Shown: one piece after another, positions 15,829 to 24,313 of the stretch
Position numbering within the stretch: the stretch's first letter is position 1
How the letters are laid out: the number at the start of each line of letters is the position of its first letter
NCBI GenBank assembly: GCA_964539785.1
Contig: CAZIJQ010000038.1
Span: forward strand, 1 to 24,434
Source: JABMPO01 sp964539785
GTDB lineage: Bacteria; Fidelibacterota; Marinisomatia; Marinisomatales; TCS56
Length of the DNA stretch: 24,434 bases
Reading direction: 5' to 3'
The notes under the pieces: generated by a model
Databases searched by the model: none
Told to the model about the DNA's origin: nothing
Seen by the model: the letters and a program-made list of their open reading frames with translations, nothing else
Translations under genes and position numbers: made by a program

Positions 15829-16448
15829 TGAGTTATATAATCAAAGAATATGATTTACCAGACGCCCGCTTATTGCAAGCGGAGTCCGACGACGATTATA
15901 TAATCTGGCGTCCCGATCATACTGCCATTGTTTTGGGAGCCAGTAATAATCCACTAGGCTCAATAGTAATTGACGCGGTAAAAAATGATGATATCTCGGT
16001 TTACAAAAGGCCATCTGGCGGCGAAACAGTAATTTTAACGCCCAATACATTGGTTATTTCGGCCGTTCTCGCTGCAGTGCGGCTCCAGGATGTCAGAAAA
16101 CGATTTCGGGCGTTTAACGACCAGGTATTAGCAGCCATAACAGCCATGGGGATTAAGAATGTCGCTCATCGCGGTATAAGTGATCTGGCAATTGGTGAAC
16201 AGAAAATAATGGGGTCTGCCGTTTATCACAGCCGCGATCGACTTTTTTATCATTCGGTTCTTAATGTTGGCGAATCGACCCAAACCATTGCTAAATATAT
16301 CAAGCATCCCAGTCGTGAACCGGATTACCGGCAGGGGAGACACCACTCCGAATTTATAACATCACTTAAAACAGCTGGCTATCGGGGTAATTATAATTCT
16401 ATCATTGACCGGATTGCTTTTCATTATCAGGAATTATATTCAGTGTAA
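15828..16448 (+). CDS. lplA: Lipoate-protein ligase A family protein, short form
   Basis: 206 residues matching the catalytic BPL/LplA fold without the C-terminal accessory domain of E. coli LplA (337-338 residues). Signatures: KRPSGGET at 60-67 (usually RRxSGGG), SDLAIGEQKIMGSA at 118-131 with the ligase lysine K126, and FYHSVLNV at 140-147. The protein contains no cysteine, so it cannot be a LipB/LipM/LipL-type octanoyltransferase, which depends on a catalytic Cys. Its start overlaps the E3 stop (TAATG), so it is translated with the complex whose E2 (K43) it would lipoylate using ATP and free lipoate. The missing accessory domain might be supplied by a separate LplB-like protein, or the reaction may be restricted to transfer from lipoyl-AMP. 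Family call firm, exact reaction inferred. Confidence 0.85.
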   Translation: MSYIIKEYDLPDARLLQAESDDDYIIWRPDHTAIVLGASNNPLGSIVIDAVKNDDISVYKRPSGGETVILTPNTLVISAVLAAVRLQDVRKRFRAFNDQVLAAITAMGIKNVAHRGISDLAIGEQKIMGSAVYHSRDRLFYHSVLNVGESTQTIAKYIKHPSREPDYRQGRHHSEFITSLKTAGYRGNYNSIIDRIAFHYQELYSV

Positions 16449-16496
16449 ATGTAGTATTTTTTATTTTTTAATACCTAATATCCGGCCAGTTAATAA

Positions 16497-18362
16497 ATGG
16501 CTAACGATCAAAAATATAACCCGGCCTTAAACTGGCTGCCAACAACCCGCAAAGAAGTATTTGAGCGGGGTTGGGATCAATTGGATGTTATTTTATTCTC
16601 CGGTGATGCCTATGTGGATCATCCGGCTTTTGGTCATGCTGTCATCGGACGAATCATGGAATCCATGGGACTGCGAGTGGCAATTGTACCCCAGCCCAAC
16701 TGGCAGGATGATTTACGTGATTTCCGAAAATTAGGTCAGCCCAGACTATTTTTCGCGGTCTCAGGCGGAGCTATGGATCCCATGGTGAATCATTACACAG
16801 CTGCTCGTAGATTACGTTCCAATGATGCCTATACTCCCGGGGGTGAAGCCGGTTTTCGACCCGATTACGCCACATCGGTCTATTCCCGCACATTGAAGCA
16901 ATTATTTCCGGACACACCGGTCATGATCGGCGGAATTGAAGCTTCCCTGCGCCGGGTTACCCATTATGATTACTGGTCTGATACACTCAAACCTTCAATT
17001 TTAATTGATAGCCTGGCCGATTTGCTGGTTTACGGTATGGGCGAACAACCACTACGATCAATAATAAAATTACTGCAAAAAGGAGTACCTTTTTCCTCTT
17101 TGACAACCGTCCCGCAAACAGCGCTGTTAGTATCAGGTTTTCCGGAATTACCACAAAATAAAAGCTGGGATACACAATGGCTGGCAGCACATGAAAAATG
17201 TGTGGCCGATAAAATCGAATTTGCCCGAAATTTCAAATTAATAGAACAGGAGTCTAATCGGCGCAATGCTCGCCGTTTGATTCAGGAAACAGAAGGGAAG
17301 CTGCTGGTCATTAATCCGCCTTACACCACAATGACCGAATCAGAAATCGACGCATCATTTAATTTGCCGTATACGCGCCAGCCTCATCCTAAATATAAAA
17401 AACGTGGTACAGTTCCGGCCTACGAGATGATTCGACATTCCGTTAACTTGCATCGCGGTTGTTTCGGCGGCTGCAGTTTCTGCACCATTTCGGCCCATCA
17501 GGGAAAATTTATTGCCAGTCGCTCCAAGGCTTCCATAATGCGGGAAGTAGAACAAATTGCTGCCATGCCTGATTTCAAGGGATATATCAGCGATTTGGGT
17601 GGTCCGTCGGCAAATATGTATAAAATGGAGGGGATTGATCAGTCGATTTGCGATACTTGCCTGCGTTCATCGTGCATCTATCCGGCAATTTGTTCGAATC
17701 TTGATACCAATCACGCTCCGTTGTTGGATATTTATCAGTCAGTTGCCAAACACGAAAAAATCAAAAAAGCTTTTGTCACCAGCGGTATCAGACATGATTT
17801 ATTAATCCCGGCGAATTCCAAATCTGATCAGGTTAATCACTATTCGGAATATGCCGAGCAATTAATCAGCAAACATGTATCCGGTAGATTAAAAATTGCA
17901 CCTGAGCATACATCAGACAATGTTTTAAAGATCATGCGCAAACCTTCCTTCAATTATTTTTACCAATTCAAAAAAATATTTGACCGAATCAATAAAAAAA
18001 CCGGTTTGAAGCAGCAATTAATCCCTTATTTCATTTCCAGCCACCCCGGATCCCAATTGGAAGACATGGCAAATCTGGCGGCGGAGACAATGAATCTGGG
18101 CTTCAAACTCGAACAAGTGCAGGATTTCACGCCTACGCCAATGACGGTTGCTACCGTTATTTATTATTCCGGTTACCACCCCATCACCTTAAAAAAAGTG
18201 TACACCGCACGTACACCGCAGGAAAAACTAGATCAGAATCGATTTTTTTTCTTGTATAAAAAGGAAAATCGAAAGTGGATCTTGAATAGTCTAGCTAAAA
18301 TGAAAAATGAAAAACTTATTCAAATATTCCGGCAACCGGGCCAGCCTAGGAGTTCTGTTTAA
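16497..18362 (+). CDS. ygiQ: YgiQ-family radical SAM protein
   Basis: 621 residues. The N-terminal half is the YgiQ-specific B12-binding-like domain (FERGWDQLDVILFSGDAYVDHPAFG split as GWDQLDVILFSGDAY and VDHPAFG, at about 25-46; GGIEASLRR at 145-153). The radical SAM domain carries the [4Fe-4S] motif C322-x3-C326-x2-C329 (GCFGGCSFC). A second cysteine cluster, C385, C388, C393 and C399 (SSCIYPAIC), is the family's conserved CxxC...C...C region, followed by DTNHAPLLD. IAPEHTSDNVLKIMRKP (about 462-478) is the conserved C-terminal strand of the barrel. It is shorter than E. coli YgiQ, lacking part of the C-terminal extension. The reaction catalysed by YgiQ is unknown. It is separated from the lipoate ligase gene by 48 bases and its 3' end overlaps the converging protease gene by 17 bases. 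Confidence 0.93.
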   Translation: MANDQKYNPALNWLPTTRKEVFERGWDQLDVILFSGDAYVDHPAFGHAVIGRIMESMGLRVAIVPQPNWQDDLRDFRKLGQPRLFFAVSGGAMDPMVNHYTAARRLRSNDAYTPGGEAGFRPDYATSVYSRTLKQLFPDTPVMIGGIEASLRRVTHYDYWSDTLKPSILIDSLADLLVYGMGEQPLRSIIKLLQKGVPFSSLTTVPQTALLVSGFPELPQNKSWDTQWLAAHEKCVADKIEFARNFKLIEQESNRRNARRLIQETEGKLLVINPPYTTMTESEIDASFNLPYTRQPHPKYKKRGTVPAYEMIRHSVNLHRGCFGGCSFCTISAHQGKFIASRSKASIMREVEQIAAMPDFKGYISDLGGPSANMYKMEGIDQSICDTCLRSSCIYPAICSNLDTNHAPLLDIYQSVAKHEKIKKAFVTSGIRHDLLIPANSKSDQVNHYSEYAEQLISKHVSGRLKIAPEHTSDNVLKIMRKPSFNYFYQFKKIFDRINKKTGLKQQLIPYFISSHPGSQLEDMANLAAETMNLGFKLEQVQDFTPTPMTVATVIYYSGYHPITLKKVYTARTPQEKLDQNRFFFLYKKENRKWILNSLAKMKNEKLIQIFRQPGQPRSSV

Positions 18363-19392
18363 GTAAAATATCTACGTTATAACCAGCTCGCTGTAGTTGA
18401 TTTCGGTGCGATTTGAATGATTTTATAATCGCCTCGATTGCAATAATATGAGTGATTCCATAGCGGATGTTCTCCTGCTGATGTAAAAATAATTCACCTT
18501 GGTAGGGCAAGTAAACATTAGTTTCATCGATATCGGTATCGTCGCCAGGTCCCAATAGGAATTTAGTTTTAGCTGATACCGAATTGGCAATTCCCACCAG
18601 CTCAAAATTCGGAATTCCGTCCCTGATTGCCAGCACGATTCCACCGCTGCTACCACGATTAAAGGGTGCATCAATCATAAATCCCGTATTTCTATCCATT
18701 CTGGGACTGCTTACAATTCCTTTAGTGATCATTTTATGCCCGACCGGAAATCCCATCAGGTATACAAAACTACCCCATTCCAATTCACCTGCTTTCCCAT
18801 AAGGATATTTGAAAACACTGACGGGAAATTCCGGCTCAATATTAAGTCGTTTTCCCATTAGTGCAATATCCAGATCAGAGTCAAGAAAAACTATATCCAT
18901 ATTATCACCTTCCGGTAAATTGGATACATAATTAATCTGGCGATCCTTAATTGCCATGCTGCGAACGATTGTATTTTCTTTATCATAGAAGGTAAATACG
19001 GTATCTGAGAAATCAACGATATGGGCGCAGGTCAATAACCCCAGGCGTTGGTTCTGATAGTAAACGGTAGTGGCAGTTCCTGACGCGGTTGTGTTGTAAT
19101 TTATTAATTCATCCGCCATATCTTTGGCATTGCCTTTTTTTACTCTATCAATCGAAAAATCATCGGATTCAGTAAAAATGTAATTTCTATAGAAAGCAAT
19201 TACATTCAGCATGTTAACCGTTGAGCTGATTTCCTCTAATTGTTTGGAACTACTGCGGTAAGGAAATTCAGAATCATATTTTCCATCCAACAGGGTTGGG
19301 TAAGTCACTTCATAAATTTGGCGAGCACAAGAAGATAAAATGAATTGCAGGACTATCAAGATTAGCAATGGAATAATTTTTTTATTGATCAT
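18346..19392 (-). CDS. Trypsin-like (S1/PA-fold) serine protease lipoprotein
   Basis: 348 residues. The N-terminal helix ends in LSSC with C22 as the lipidated cysteine. A trypsin-like domain follows at about 100-275: H124 in LLTCAHIV, D175 in SDLDIALM and S249 in RGSSGG (usually GNSGG) form a plausible catalytic triad, with YLMGFPVG as the strand before the substrate pocket. About 75 residues of unknown structure separate the lipobox and the domain, and no PDZ domain follows, unlike DegP-type proteases. It should be a periplasmic or surface lipoprotein. Its stop lies inside the 3' end of the ygiQ-like gene, convergent. It is read divergently from leuS across a 218-base spacer. Substrate unknown. 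Confidence 0.82.
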   Translation of the reverse strand: MINKKIIPLLILIVLQFILSSCARQIYEVTYPTLLDGKYDSEFPYRSSSKQLEEISSTVNMLNVIAFYRNYIFTESDDFSIDRVKKGNAKDMADELINYNTTASGTATTVYYQNQRLGLLTCAHIVDFSDTVFTFYDKENTIVRSMAIKDRQINYVSNLPEGDNMDIVFLDSDLDIALMGKRLNIEPEFPVSVFKYPYGKAGELEWGSFVYLMGFPVGHKMITKGIVSSPRMDRNTGFMIDAPFNRGSSGGIVLAIRDGIPNFELVGIANSVSAKTKFLLGPGDDTDIDETNVYLPYQGELFLHQQENIRYGITHIIAIEAIIKSFKSHRNQLQRAGYNVDILLKQNS

Positions 19393-19423
19393 CTCAAGTT
19401 CGTTTCCGGCATTATTATGACTA

Positions 19424-19591
19424 TTATATAAGCATTGTAATGTATTCTATTAACACTCCTATGGCAAGCGAAAAACCGCCAGCAGGATTCAAAAGGTGAA
19501 CGAAATAATTAATAGTTCCGTGCTTAATATTCTTAGTAAACTTTTCCCCGTTTTTATCCTTAATTGGGTAAATAGCTAAATAATTACACAC
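19424..19591 (-). CDS. Possible small ORF of 55 residues upstream of the protease gene
   Basis: A minus-strand frame with a GTG at 19591 and TAA at 19424-19426 would encode 55 residues that look protein-like: a Lys/Asn-rich N-terminal half (IKDKNGEKFTKNIKHG) and a hydrophobic C-terminal half (NPAGGFSLAIGVLIEYI). I do not recognise it and see no Shine-Dalgarno sequence. It occupies almost the whole spacer between the protease gene and leuS, which would also need to hold their promoters. It could be chance in AT-rich DNA or a decayed gene fragment. Confidence 0.25.
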   Translation of the reverse strand: MCNYLAIYPIKDKNGEKFTKNIKHGTINYFVHLLNPAGGFSLAIGVLIEYITMLI

Positions 19592-19610
19592 GATACCGGT
19601 AAATGATATA

Positions 19611-22073
19611 ATGACGAAATCATACGATCATAAGCAAATAGAAGCCAAATGGCAGAAATTCTGGCTAAAAAATAAAACATTTCGAGCAATTGATTTTCTG
19701 GATAAACCCAAATTTTATTGCCTGGTTGAATTTCCTTATCCATCCGGGGACGGATTGCATGTGGGGCATCCAAGGTCATATACTGCCCTGGATATTCTGG
19801 CACGAAAAAAACGTATGGAAGGTTTTAATATTTTGTTTCCCATGGGTTTCGACAGTTTCGGTCTGCCTTCGGAAAATTATGCCATAAAGACTGGTATTCA
19901 TCCGGCAGTAATCACCAAACAGAATATTGATCGCTATACCCAGCAATTAAAATCGCTTGGTTTTTCCTTCGATTGGGACCGTGCTGTGAATACTACTGAT
20001 CCGGATTATTACAAATGGACGCAATGGATATTTACCCAGTTTTATAAACAAGGATTGGCCTATAAAGATAAAATGGCCATTAACTGGTGTATTAACTGCA
20101 AAATCGGCCTGGCTAATGAGGAGGTAATTGACGGTCAATGTGAGCGCTGTGGTGGTGATGTCGAGAAACGGCGCATCGAACAATGGATGCTCAAAATTAC
20201 CGAATATGCCGATAAACTTATCAGCGGTTTGAATGAAGTGGATTTCCTGGAGAAAATCAAGACCCAGCAGATTAACTGGATTGGCCGGTCCGATGGTGCT
20301 GACGTACTTTTCAAAATCCATGGTTATGATAAAGATATTTCAGTTTTTACGACCAGGCCTGACACTTTATTTGGGGCAACTTACATGGTACTGGCACCGG
20401 AGCATGAATTGGTAAGCCAGATAACCACCAGCGAAAATCAGTCAGCTGTCAATGAATATATCAATTCCAGCACCCGAAAGAGTGACCTGGAAAGGACTGA
20501 ATTAAGTATTGAAAAAACTGGTGTATTTACTGGTACCTACGCTATTAATCCTGTCACCGAAGAAAAGATACCAATTTGGGTAGCTGATTATGTCTTGATC
20601 GGCTATGGCTCTGGTGCCATTATGGCTGTACCGGCCCATGACGAAAGGGATTTTGAATTTGCCCAAAAATTTGATCTTACGATCCGTTGTATTATAGCCC
20701 CCGATGAAAAGCAGGTCGCGCAGTCCGGTCTAAATAAAGCAGTGATCCTGGCTGGCGAAGCCTGCTGGACTCAGGATGGCAAATCCATCAATTCCGCCAA
20801 CAATAGCGGTCTTGATATCAATGGACTGAATGTAGTTGAGGCTAAGGCCAGAACAACCCATTGGTTAGAAGAGCAGGGGATTGGCAGATCGGCTGTCAAT
20901 TATAAACTGAGGGATTGGGTATTCTCACGTCAGCGCTACTGGGGTGAACCGATCCCAATGATCCATTGTCACAGTTGTGGCTGGATACCGGTACCGGATA
21001 AAGACTTGCCGGTACTATTGCCGGATGTTGAAAAGTACGCACCCACTGACACGGGTAAATCACCATTGTCTGCCATTGAGGACTGGGTCAATACCAGCTG
21101 TCCGCAATGTGGCAAGCCGGCTATTCGTGAAACGGACACTATGCCCAACTGGGCCGGTTCATCATGGTATTTCCTGCGCTATATTGATCCAAAAAACGAT
21201 CGGCAACTGGCCGATCCAAAGAAATTAGCGTACTGGATGCCAGTAGACTGGTATAACGGTGGCATGGAACATACGACTCTGCATCTATTATATAGTCGTT
21301 TTTGGAATAAATTCCTGGCCGATTGTGGACATGTACCTGTATCCGAGCCATATATGAAACGGACTTCACATGGAATGGTATTGGGAGAAGGCGGCGAAAA
21401 AATGTCAAAATCCCGTGGCAATGTTATTAATCCCGACCAGGTAGTCAACGAATATGGTGCCGATGTTTTTCGCATTTATGAAATGTTTATCGGGCCGTTC
21501 GATCAATCTGCGGCCTGGGATACTAAAGGTATCAGTGGAATTGATCGATTTATTAAAAAAGTGTGGCGTTTTGTTCAGGAAGTAGAGCCTGATGATCGAC
21601 CGTTGAATTCCAAACACAGGCAAATATTGCATTATACAATAAAAAAAGTCAGTGAAGATATTGAAAACCTGGCCTTGAATACAGCCATAAGTCAGATGAT
21701 GATTTTTATGAATGAGCTGGGCAAAGTTAAAGCTATCAATCGAACAGCACTGGAAAGTTTTATAAAATTAATGGCGCCGTTTGCGCCGCATATAGCAGAA
21801 GAATTATGGCAATACCTGGGGCATGTCGATACAATTGCTTACAAAACCTGGCCAAAGTACAACGAAAAATTTCTTGTCACAGATCAAATAACCATTGCTG
21901 TACAGGTAAATGGAAAACGCCGCGGTGAAATTTCAGTTGGCTCCGAAGCAGGTAAAGACTCTATCATTTCGACTGCCATAAATGAAGAAAATGTTGCTCG
22001 GTTTATCAATGGGAAGGAGATAGTAAAAGAAATTTATGTGCCCGGCAGGTTGGTCAATCTTGTAATACGTTAA
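19611..22073 (+). CDS. leuS: Leucyl-tRNA synthetase
   Basis: 820 residues, slightly shorter than E. coli LeuRS (860). It charges tRNA-Leu in the cytoplasm. The class I motifs are HVGH (50-53, in SGDGLHVGH) and KMSKS (597-601). A zinc-knuckle pair, C160/C163 and C177/C180, sits in the ZN-1 region. The CP1 editing domain is present: the threonine-rich TTRPDTLFGAT begins at 247, and GYGSGAIMAVPAHDERD carries the editing Asp. DWVFSRQRYWGEPIP and WYNGGMEHTTLHLLYSRF are hallmark stretches before the KMSKS loop. The C-terminus ends with a normal anticodon-binding bundle and a short UNE-L-like tail (VQVNGKRRGE...). The ATG at 19611 has no strong Shine-Dalgarno sequence, but the N-terminal sequence DHKQIEAKWQKFW aligns with the family's usual start. 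Confidence 0.97.
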   Translation: MTKSYDHKQIEAKWQKFWLKNKTFRAIDFLDKPKFYCLVEFPYPSGDGLHVGHPRSYTALDILARKKRMEGFNILFPMGFDSFGLPSENYAIKTGIHPAVITKQNIDRYTQQLKSLGFSFDWDRAVNTTDPDYYKWTQWIFTQFYKQGLAYKDKMAINWCINCKIGLANEEVIDGQCERCGGDVEKRRIEQWMLKITEYADKLISGLNEVDFLEKIKTQQINWIGRSDGADVLFKIHGYDKDISVFTTRPDTLFGATYMVLAPEHELVSQITTSENQSAVNEYINSSTRKSDLERTELSIEKTGVFTGTYAINPVTEEKIPIWVADYVLIGYGSGAIMAVPAHDERDFEFAQKFDLTIRCIIAPDEKQVAQSGLNKAVILAGEACWTQDGKSINSANNSGLDINGLNVVEAKARTTHWLEEQGIGRSAVNYKLRDWVFSRQRYWGEPIPMIHCHSCGWIPVPDKDLPVLLPDVEKYAPTDTGKSPLSAIEDWVNTSCPQCGKPAIRETDTMPNWAGSSWYFLRYIDPKNDRQLADPKKLAYWMPVDWYNGGMEHTTLHLLYSRFWNKFLADCGHVPVSEPYMKRTSHGMVLGEGGEKMSKSRGNVINPDQVVNEYGADVFRIYEMFIGPFDQSAAWDTKGISGIDRFIKKVWRFVQEVEPDDRPLNSKHRQILHYTIKKVSEDIENLALNTAISQMMIFMNELGKVKAINRTALESFIKLMAPFAPHIAEELWQYLGHVDTIAYKTWPKYNEKFLVTDQITIAVQVNGKRRGEISVGSEAGKDSIISTAINEENVARFINGKEIVKEIYVPGRLVNLVIR

Positions 22074-22118
22074 TTTCCTCACTGAGAACTATTATACATA
22101 ATATATATTATATGACAT

Positions 22119-23135
22119 TTAGGACAATGTAGCTATTTGCTCTTTAAAACGTGCTAAATCCTCTTTGCGGCCTGTTATTACCGCTTTTTGTTGACTATTG
22201 AGAATAAAATCGGATTTGGGATTAATATGAATTTTACCATCGGTCTCTATTACCGCCAACACCATTAAATTATATTCGTCCCTTAATTGCGATTCACGTA
22301 AAGTTTTATCCAACAAACACTGTACACTTGAGACTTCGATCTGATCGACACCCAATTCGAGGAATGATTCTGTTTCCAGATCGGTAATGATTTCCACACT
22401 GTCATTCAGACCGGGCTCAATTAATAATTCAGCCATTTTATGACCTCCGGCAACATATGGATTAACAACCTTATCAGCGCCGGCTCGCTTGAATTTTTTA
22501 TTTGATCCGATGGTACTGCATCTTGTTATAATAAAAATATCAGGATTGAGCGTTTTTACGGTCATTGTTACAAATAAATTATCCGGATCCGATCCCAGAA
22601 CGATAACAATGCCTTTAGCCCGTTCCAGTCCGGCATCTAAGAGCGTATCTTCATTAGTTGCATCCCCAACAATATAGGCAAAACCCTTTTCACGCAGAAT
22701 TTCCACATTCATATCGCGCCGCTCGATAATTACAATTTTCTGTTTTTTAGAGTTCAGTTCATCGCAAATAACCTCACCCATCCGTCCAAAACCACAGATT
22801 ATATAATGGTTTTGCATTTTGGCGATACTATTTTTCATGCGTCTTCTCCGATAGTTGTGAAAATCAACCATTTCATGGGCAATTTGCGTTGCAATATAGG
22901 CGAAACCCGTGACACCAAATACTACAACAATTATTGTCCAGATACGCGAACTTGTGTTGAGATCGTGGGTTTCGCTAAAGCCCACTGTCGATAAGGTAAT
23001 AATTGTCATGTATATACTATCTAATAATGTCCACTCCGCGCCACCAAGAAAATAAAATCCGCTGCTACCGATAACAATTACCAAAGTAATGTACAATAAA
23101 ATCCGTTGATAACGTTTTTGAGGAATTAATAGCAT
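22119..23135 (-). CDS. Two-helix potassium channel with RCK (TrkA-N/TrkA-C) domains
   Basis: 338 residues arranged like MthK-type channels. TM1 (about 12-31), a pore helix, the selectivity filter T50-V51-G52-F53 followed by SE (in place of the usual TVGYGD), and TM2 (about 66-90) are followed by a basic linker (YRRRRMK). The RCK N-lobe has the Rossmann motif GFGRMG at 115-120, E137 at the end of the next strand and GDATNEDTLLDAG. The C-lobe (about 255-338) is a TrkA-C domain. It should be a ligand- or nucleotide-gated K+ channel in the inner membrane. The start is one base downstream of the cutA stop (TAAATG on the minus strand), so the two are probably co-translated. It converges with leuS across a 45-base AT-rich gap. 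Confidence 0.88.
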   Translation of the reverse strand: MLLIPQKRYQRILLYITLVIVIGSSGFYFLGGAEWTLLDSIYMTIITLSTVGFSETHDLNTSSRIWTIIVVVFGVTGFAYIATQIAHEMVDFHNYRRRRMKNSIAKMQNHYIICGFGRMGEVICDELNSKKQKIVIIERRDMNVEILREKGFAYIVGDATNEDTLLDAGLERAKGIVIVLGSDPDNLFVTMTVKTLNPDIFIITRCSTIGSNKKFKRAGADKVVNPYVAGGHKMAELLIEPGLNDSVEIITDLETESFLELGVDQIEVSSVQCLLDKTLRESQLRDEYNLMVLAVIETDGKIHINPKSDFILNSQQKAVITGRKEDLARFKEQIATLS

Positions 23136-23136
23136 T

Positions 23137-23469
23137 TTAAGTATTAATAACCTTACTCAGCCAGTCATAATAATCTGGGGCAATTGAGTCTGATTCCACG
23201 GCGATTATTTCCGGCACATCGTAATCATGCAACTGTTTAATACGTTCAAATACAGTAACTTGTTTATCTTTTAGAGTTTTCATCAACATGACAACTTCAT
23301 TGTCCTGCTGAATTTTATCCTGCCAGCGATAGAGAGACTTGACGCCGGGAATTATATTCACACAGGCGATCAGGTTTTCTTCGAGCAGGGTCCGCCCTAT
23401 TCTATTGGCGTGCTCTGTTGTTGCTGCGGTGGATATGATTATTATTGTTGACGCGGCTGTTGATGTCAT
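23137..23469 (-). CDS. cutA: CutA1-type divalent cation tolerance protein
   Basis: 110 residues, the normal size for this trimeric ferredoxin-fold family. The characteristic stretches are all present: LIACVNIIPGVKSLYRW (33-49), IQQDNEVVMLMKT (53-65) and HDYDVPEIIAV (81-91), ending with YDWL. The family is linked by genetics to copper and other metal tolerance, but its molecular role is not settled. The first ten residues are hydrophobic, part of the first strand, and not a signal peptide. It lies one base upstream of the RCK channel gene on the same strand; a metal or ion-homeostasis unit is possible but unproven. Confidence 0.93.
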   Translation of the reverse strand: MTSTAASTIIIISTAATTEHANRIGRTLLEENLIACVNIIPGVKSLYRWQDKIQQDNEVVMLMKTLKDKQVTVFERIKQLHDYDVPEIIAVESDSIAPDYYDWLSKVINT

Positions 23470-23565
23470 TATTTTGTTGGGCTAGTTCCAATTCTTCAAC
23501 TATTGAATATACTAAGTAGTAGGAGAATTTATTACAATAATACAAGAAATATTATTCTACATTCT

Positions 23566-24054
23566 CTAATTTGTCTCTTGGCGTCGTTCAGGGCTAATCA
23601 CAACCGTACCTGCTAGTTTATCATGCCAACCCTGTTTTCGCTCATCCCAGGCAATCCATAAGAACCCAAGCCCCAATGGCAGCAATGAAAGATAATAGGC
23701 GAAATAGCGGCCAATCAACTGTCCTTTGGATGGAGCCTTACCGGTTTGAGCGTCAACAATAATCATTTTTAAGGCAATTTTCCCTGGAGTAGCTGATTTA
23801 TAATTCCAAAATATTAGAATCGCCAGGGCCGGGAAAATATAATTCAGCAATGTATCAAAATATCCTGATACCAATGCTCCTCCCAGGAAATATTCTTTCC
23901 CATAGACGGCAAAAAGAATGGGAAATATTATTGCAGATACGATTACTGTATCGATGAGTGTAGCCCACATTCTTGGCCAAAAACCAACATACTGAAATTT
24001 ACCGTGAATCTTCTCTAATTCAGGTTCCGGAAATTTATTAGCTTTTCCCAACAC
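23566..24054 (-). CDS. RDD-family membrane protein
   Basis: 162 residues. The RDD signature GFWPRMWATLIDTVI (24-38) has the expected Arg and Asp positions. SATPGKIALKMIIVDAQTG (about 87-105) and the terminal QGWHDKLAGTVVI (about 141-153) are the other conserved parts. Three or four hydrophobic segments (about 30-50, 60-84, 112-132) make it a small inner-membrane protein. RDD proteins are widely distributed and some act as ion antiporters. The start is GTG at 24054, preceded by AAAGGAG with a five-base spacer. It is 96 bases upstream of cutA on the same strand, so the group may form one unit. Confidence 0.88.
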   Translation of the reverse strand: MLGKANKFPEPELEKIHGKFQYVGFWPRMWATLIDTVIVSAIIFPILFAVYGKEYFLGGALVSGYFDTLLNYIFPALAILIFWNYKSATPGKIALKMIIVDAQTGKAPSKGQLIGRYFAYYLSLLPLGLGFLWIAWDERKQGWHDKLAGTVVISPERRQETN

Positions 24055-24159
24055 AGTTTCTCCTTTCCGTAAAGGATATTACAAAATAATTGATTATTAG
24101 AAGTAAAATAGTACTGCCAGCGTTACAGTGGGTCGAGTTCTACATCGTGCCTCTTTGTT

Positions 24160-24312
24160 TTACGCCTTGTCCGTAAGTGATACCATAACTGAATTTATGG
24201 CAATTATTAAAATGTCTAAACCTCTTATTAGTGGTTTTTGTTTTTTGTGTGTCGTTGGCTCGATGGTTGTTTCAAAGTTTTCTAATGATAAATATTTACT
24301 AAAGAATGCCAT
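24160..24312 (-). pseudogene. Short ORF at window edge, possible transposase N-terminal remnant
   Basis: A 50-residue minus-strand frame starting ATG at 24312, one base after the stop of the partial gene to its right. The C-terminal part, PLIRGLDILIIAINSV, resembles the LLDILxIAxxAV segment at the start of ISAs1-type transposases, and the frame stops just where that domain would continue. The pattern is short, and a decayed nucleotidyltransferase (DLDILII) would look similar. No inverted repeats or target duplication can be seen here. Treat as a weak suggestion of a gene remnant. Confidence 0.3.
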
Positions 24313-24313
24313 T

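Noticed and set aside
16449..16496. T-rich stretch after the lipoate ligase as an intrinsic terminator
   Set aside because: Only a five-base gtatt/aatac stem flanks the T-runs and it is not GC-rich; read-through into the ygiQ-like gene is equally likely.
22098..22111. ATAATATATATTAT palindrome between leuS and the channel gene as a bidirectional terminator
   Set aside because: The stem is only A and T, without a stable GC part or clear T-run, so it is too weak to call.
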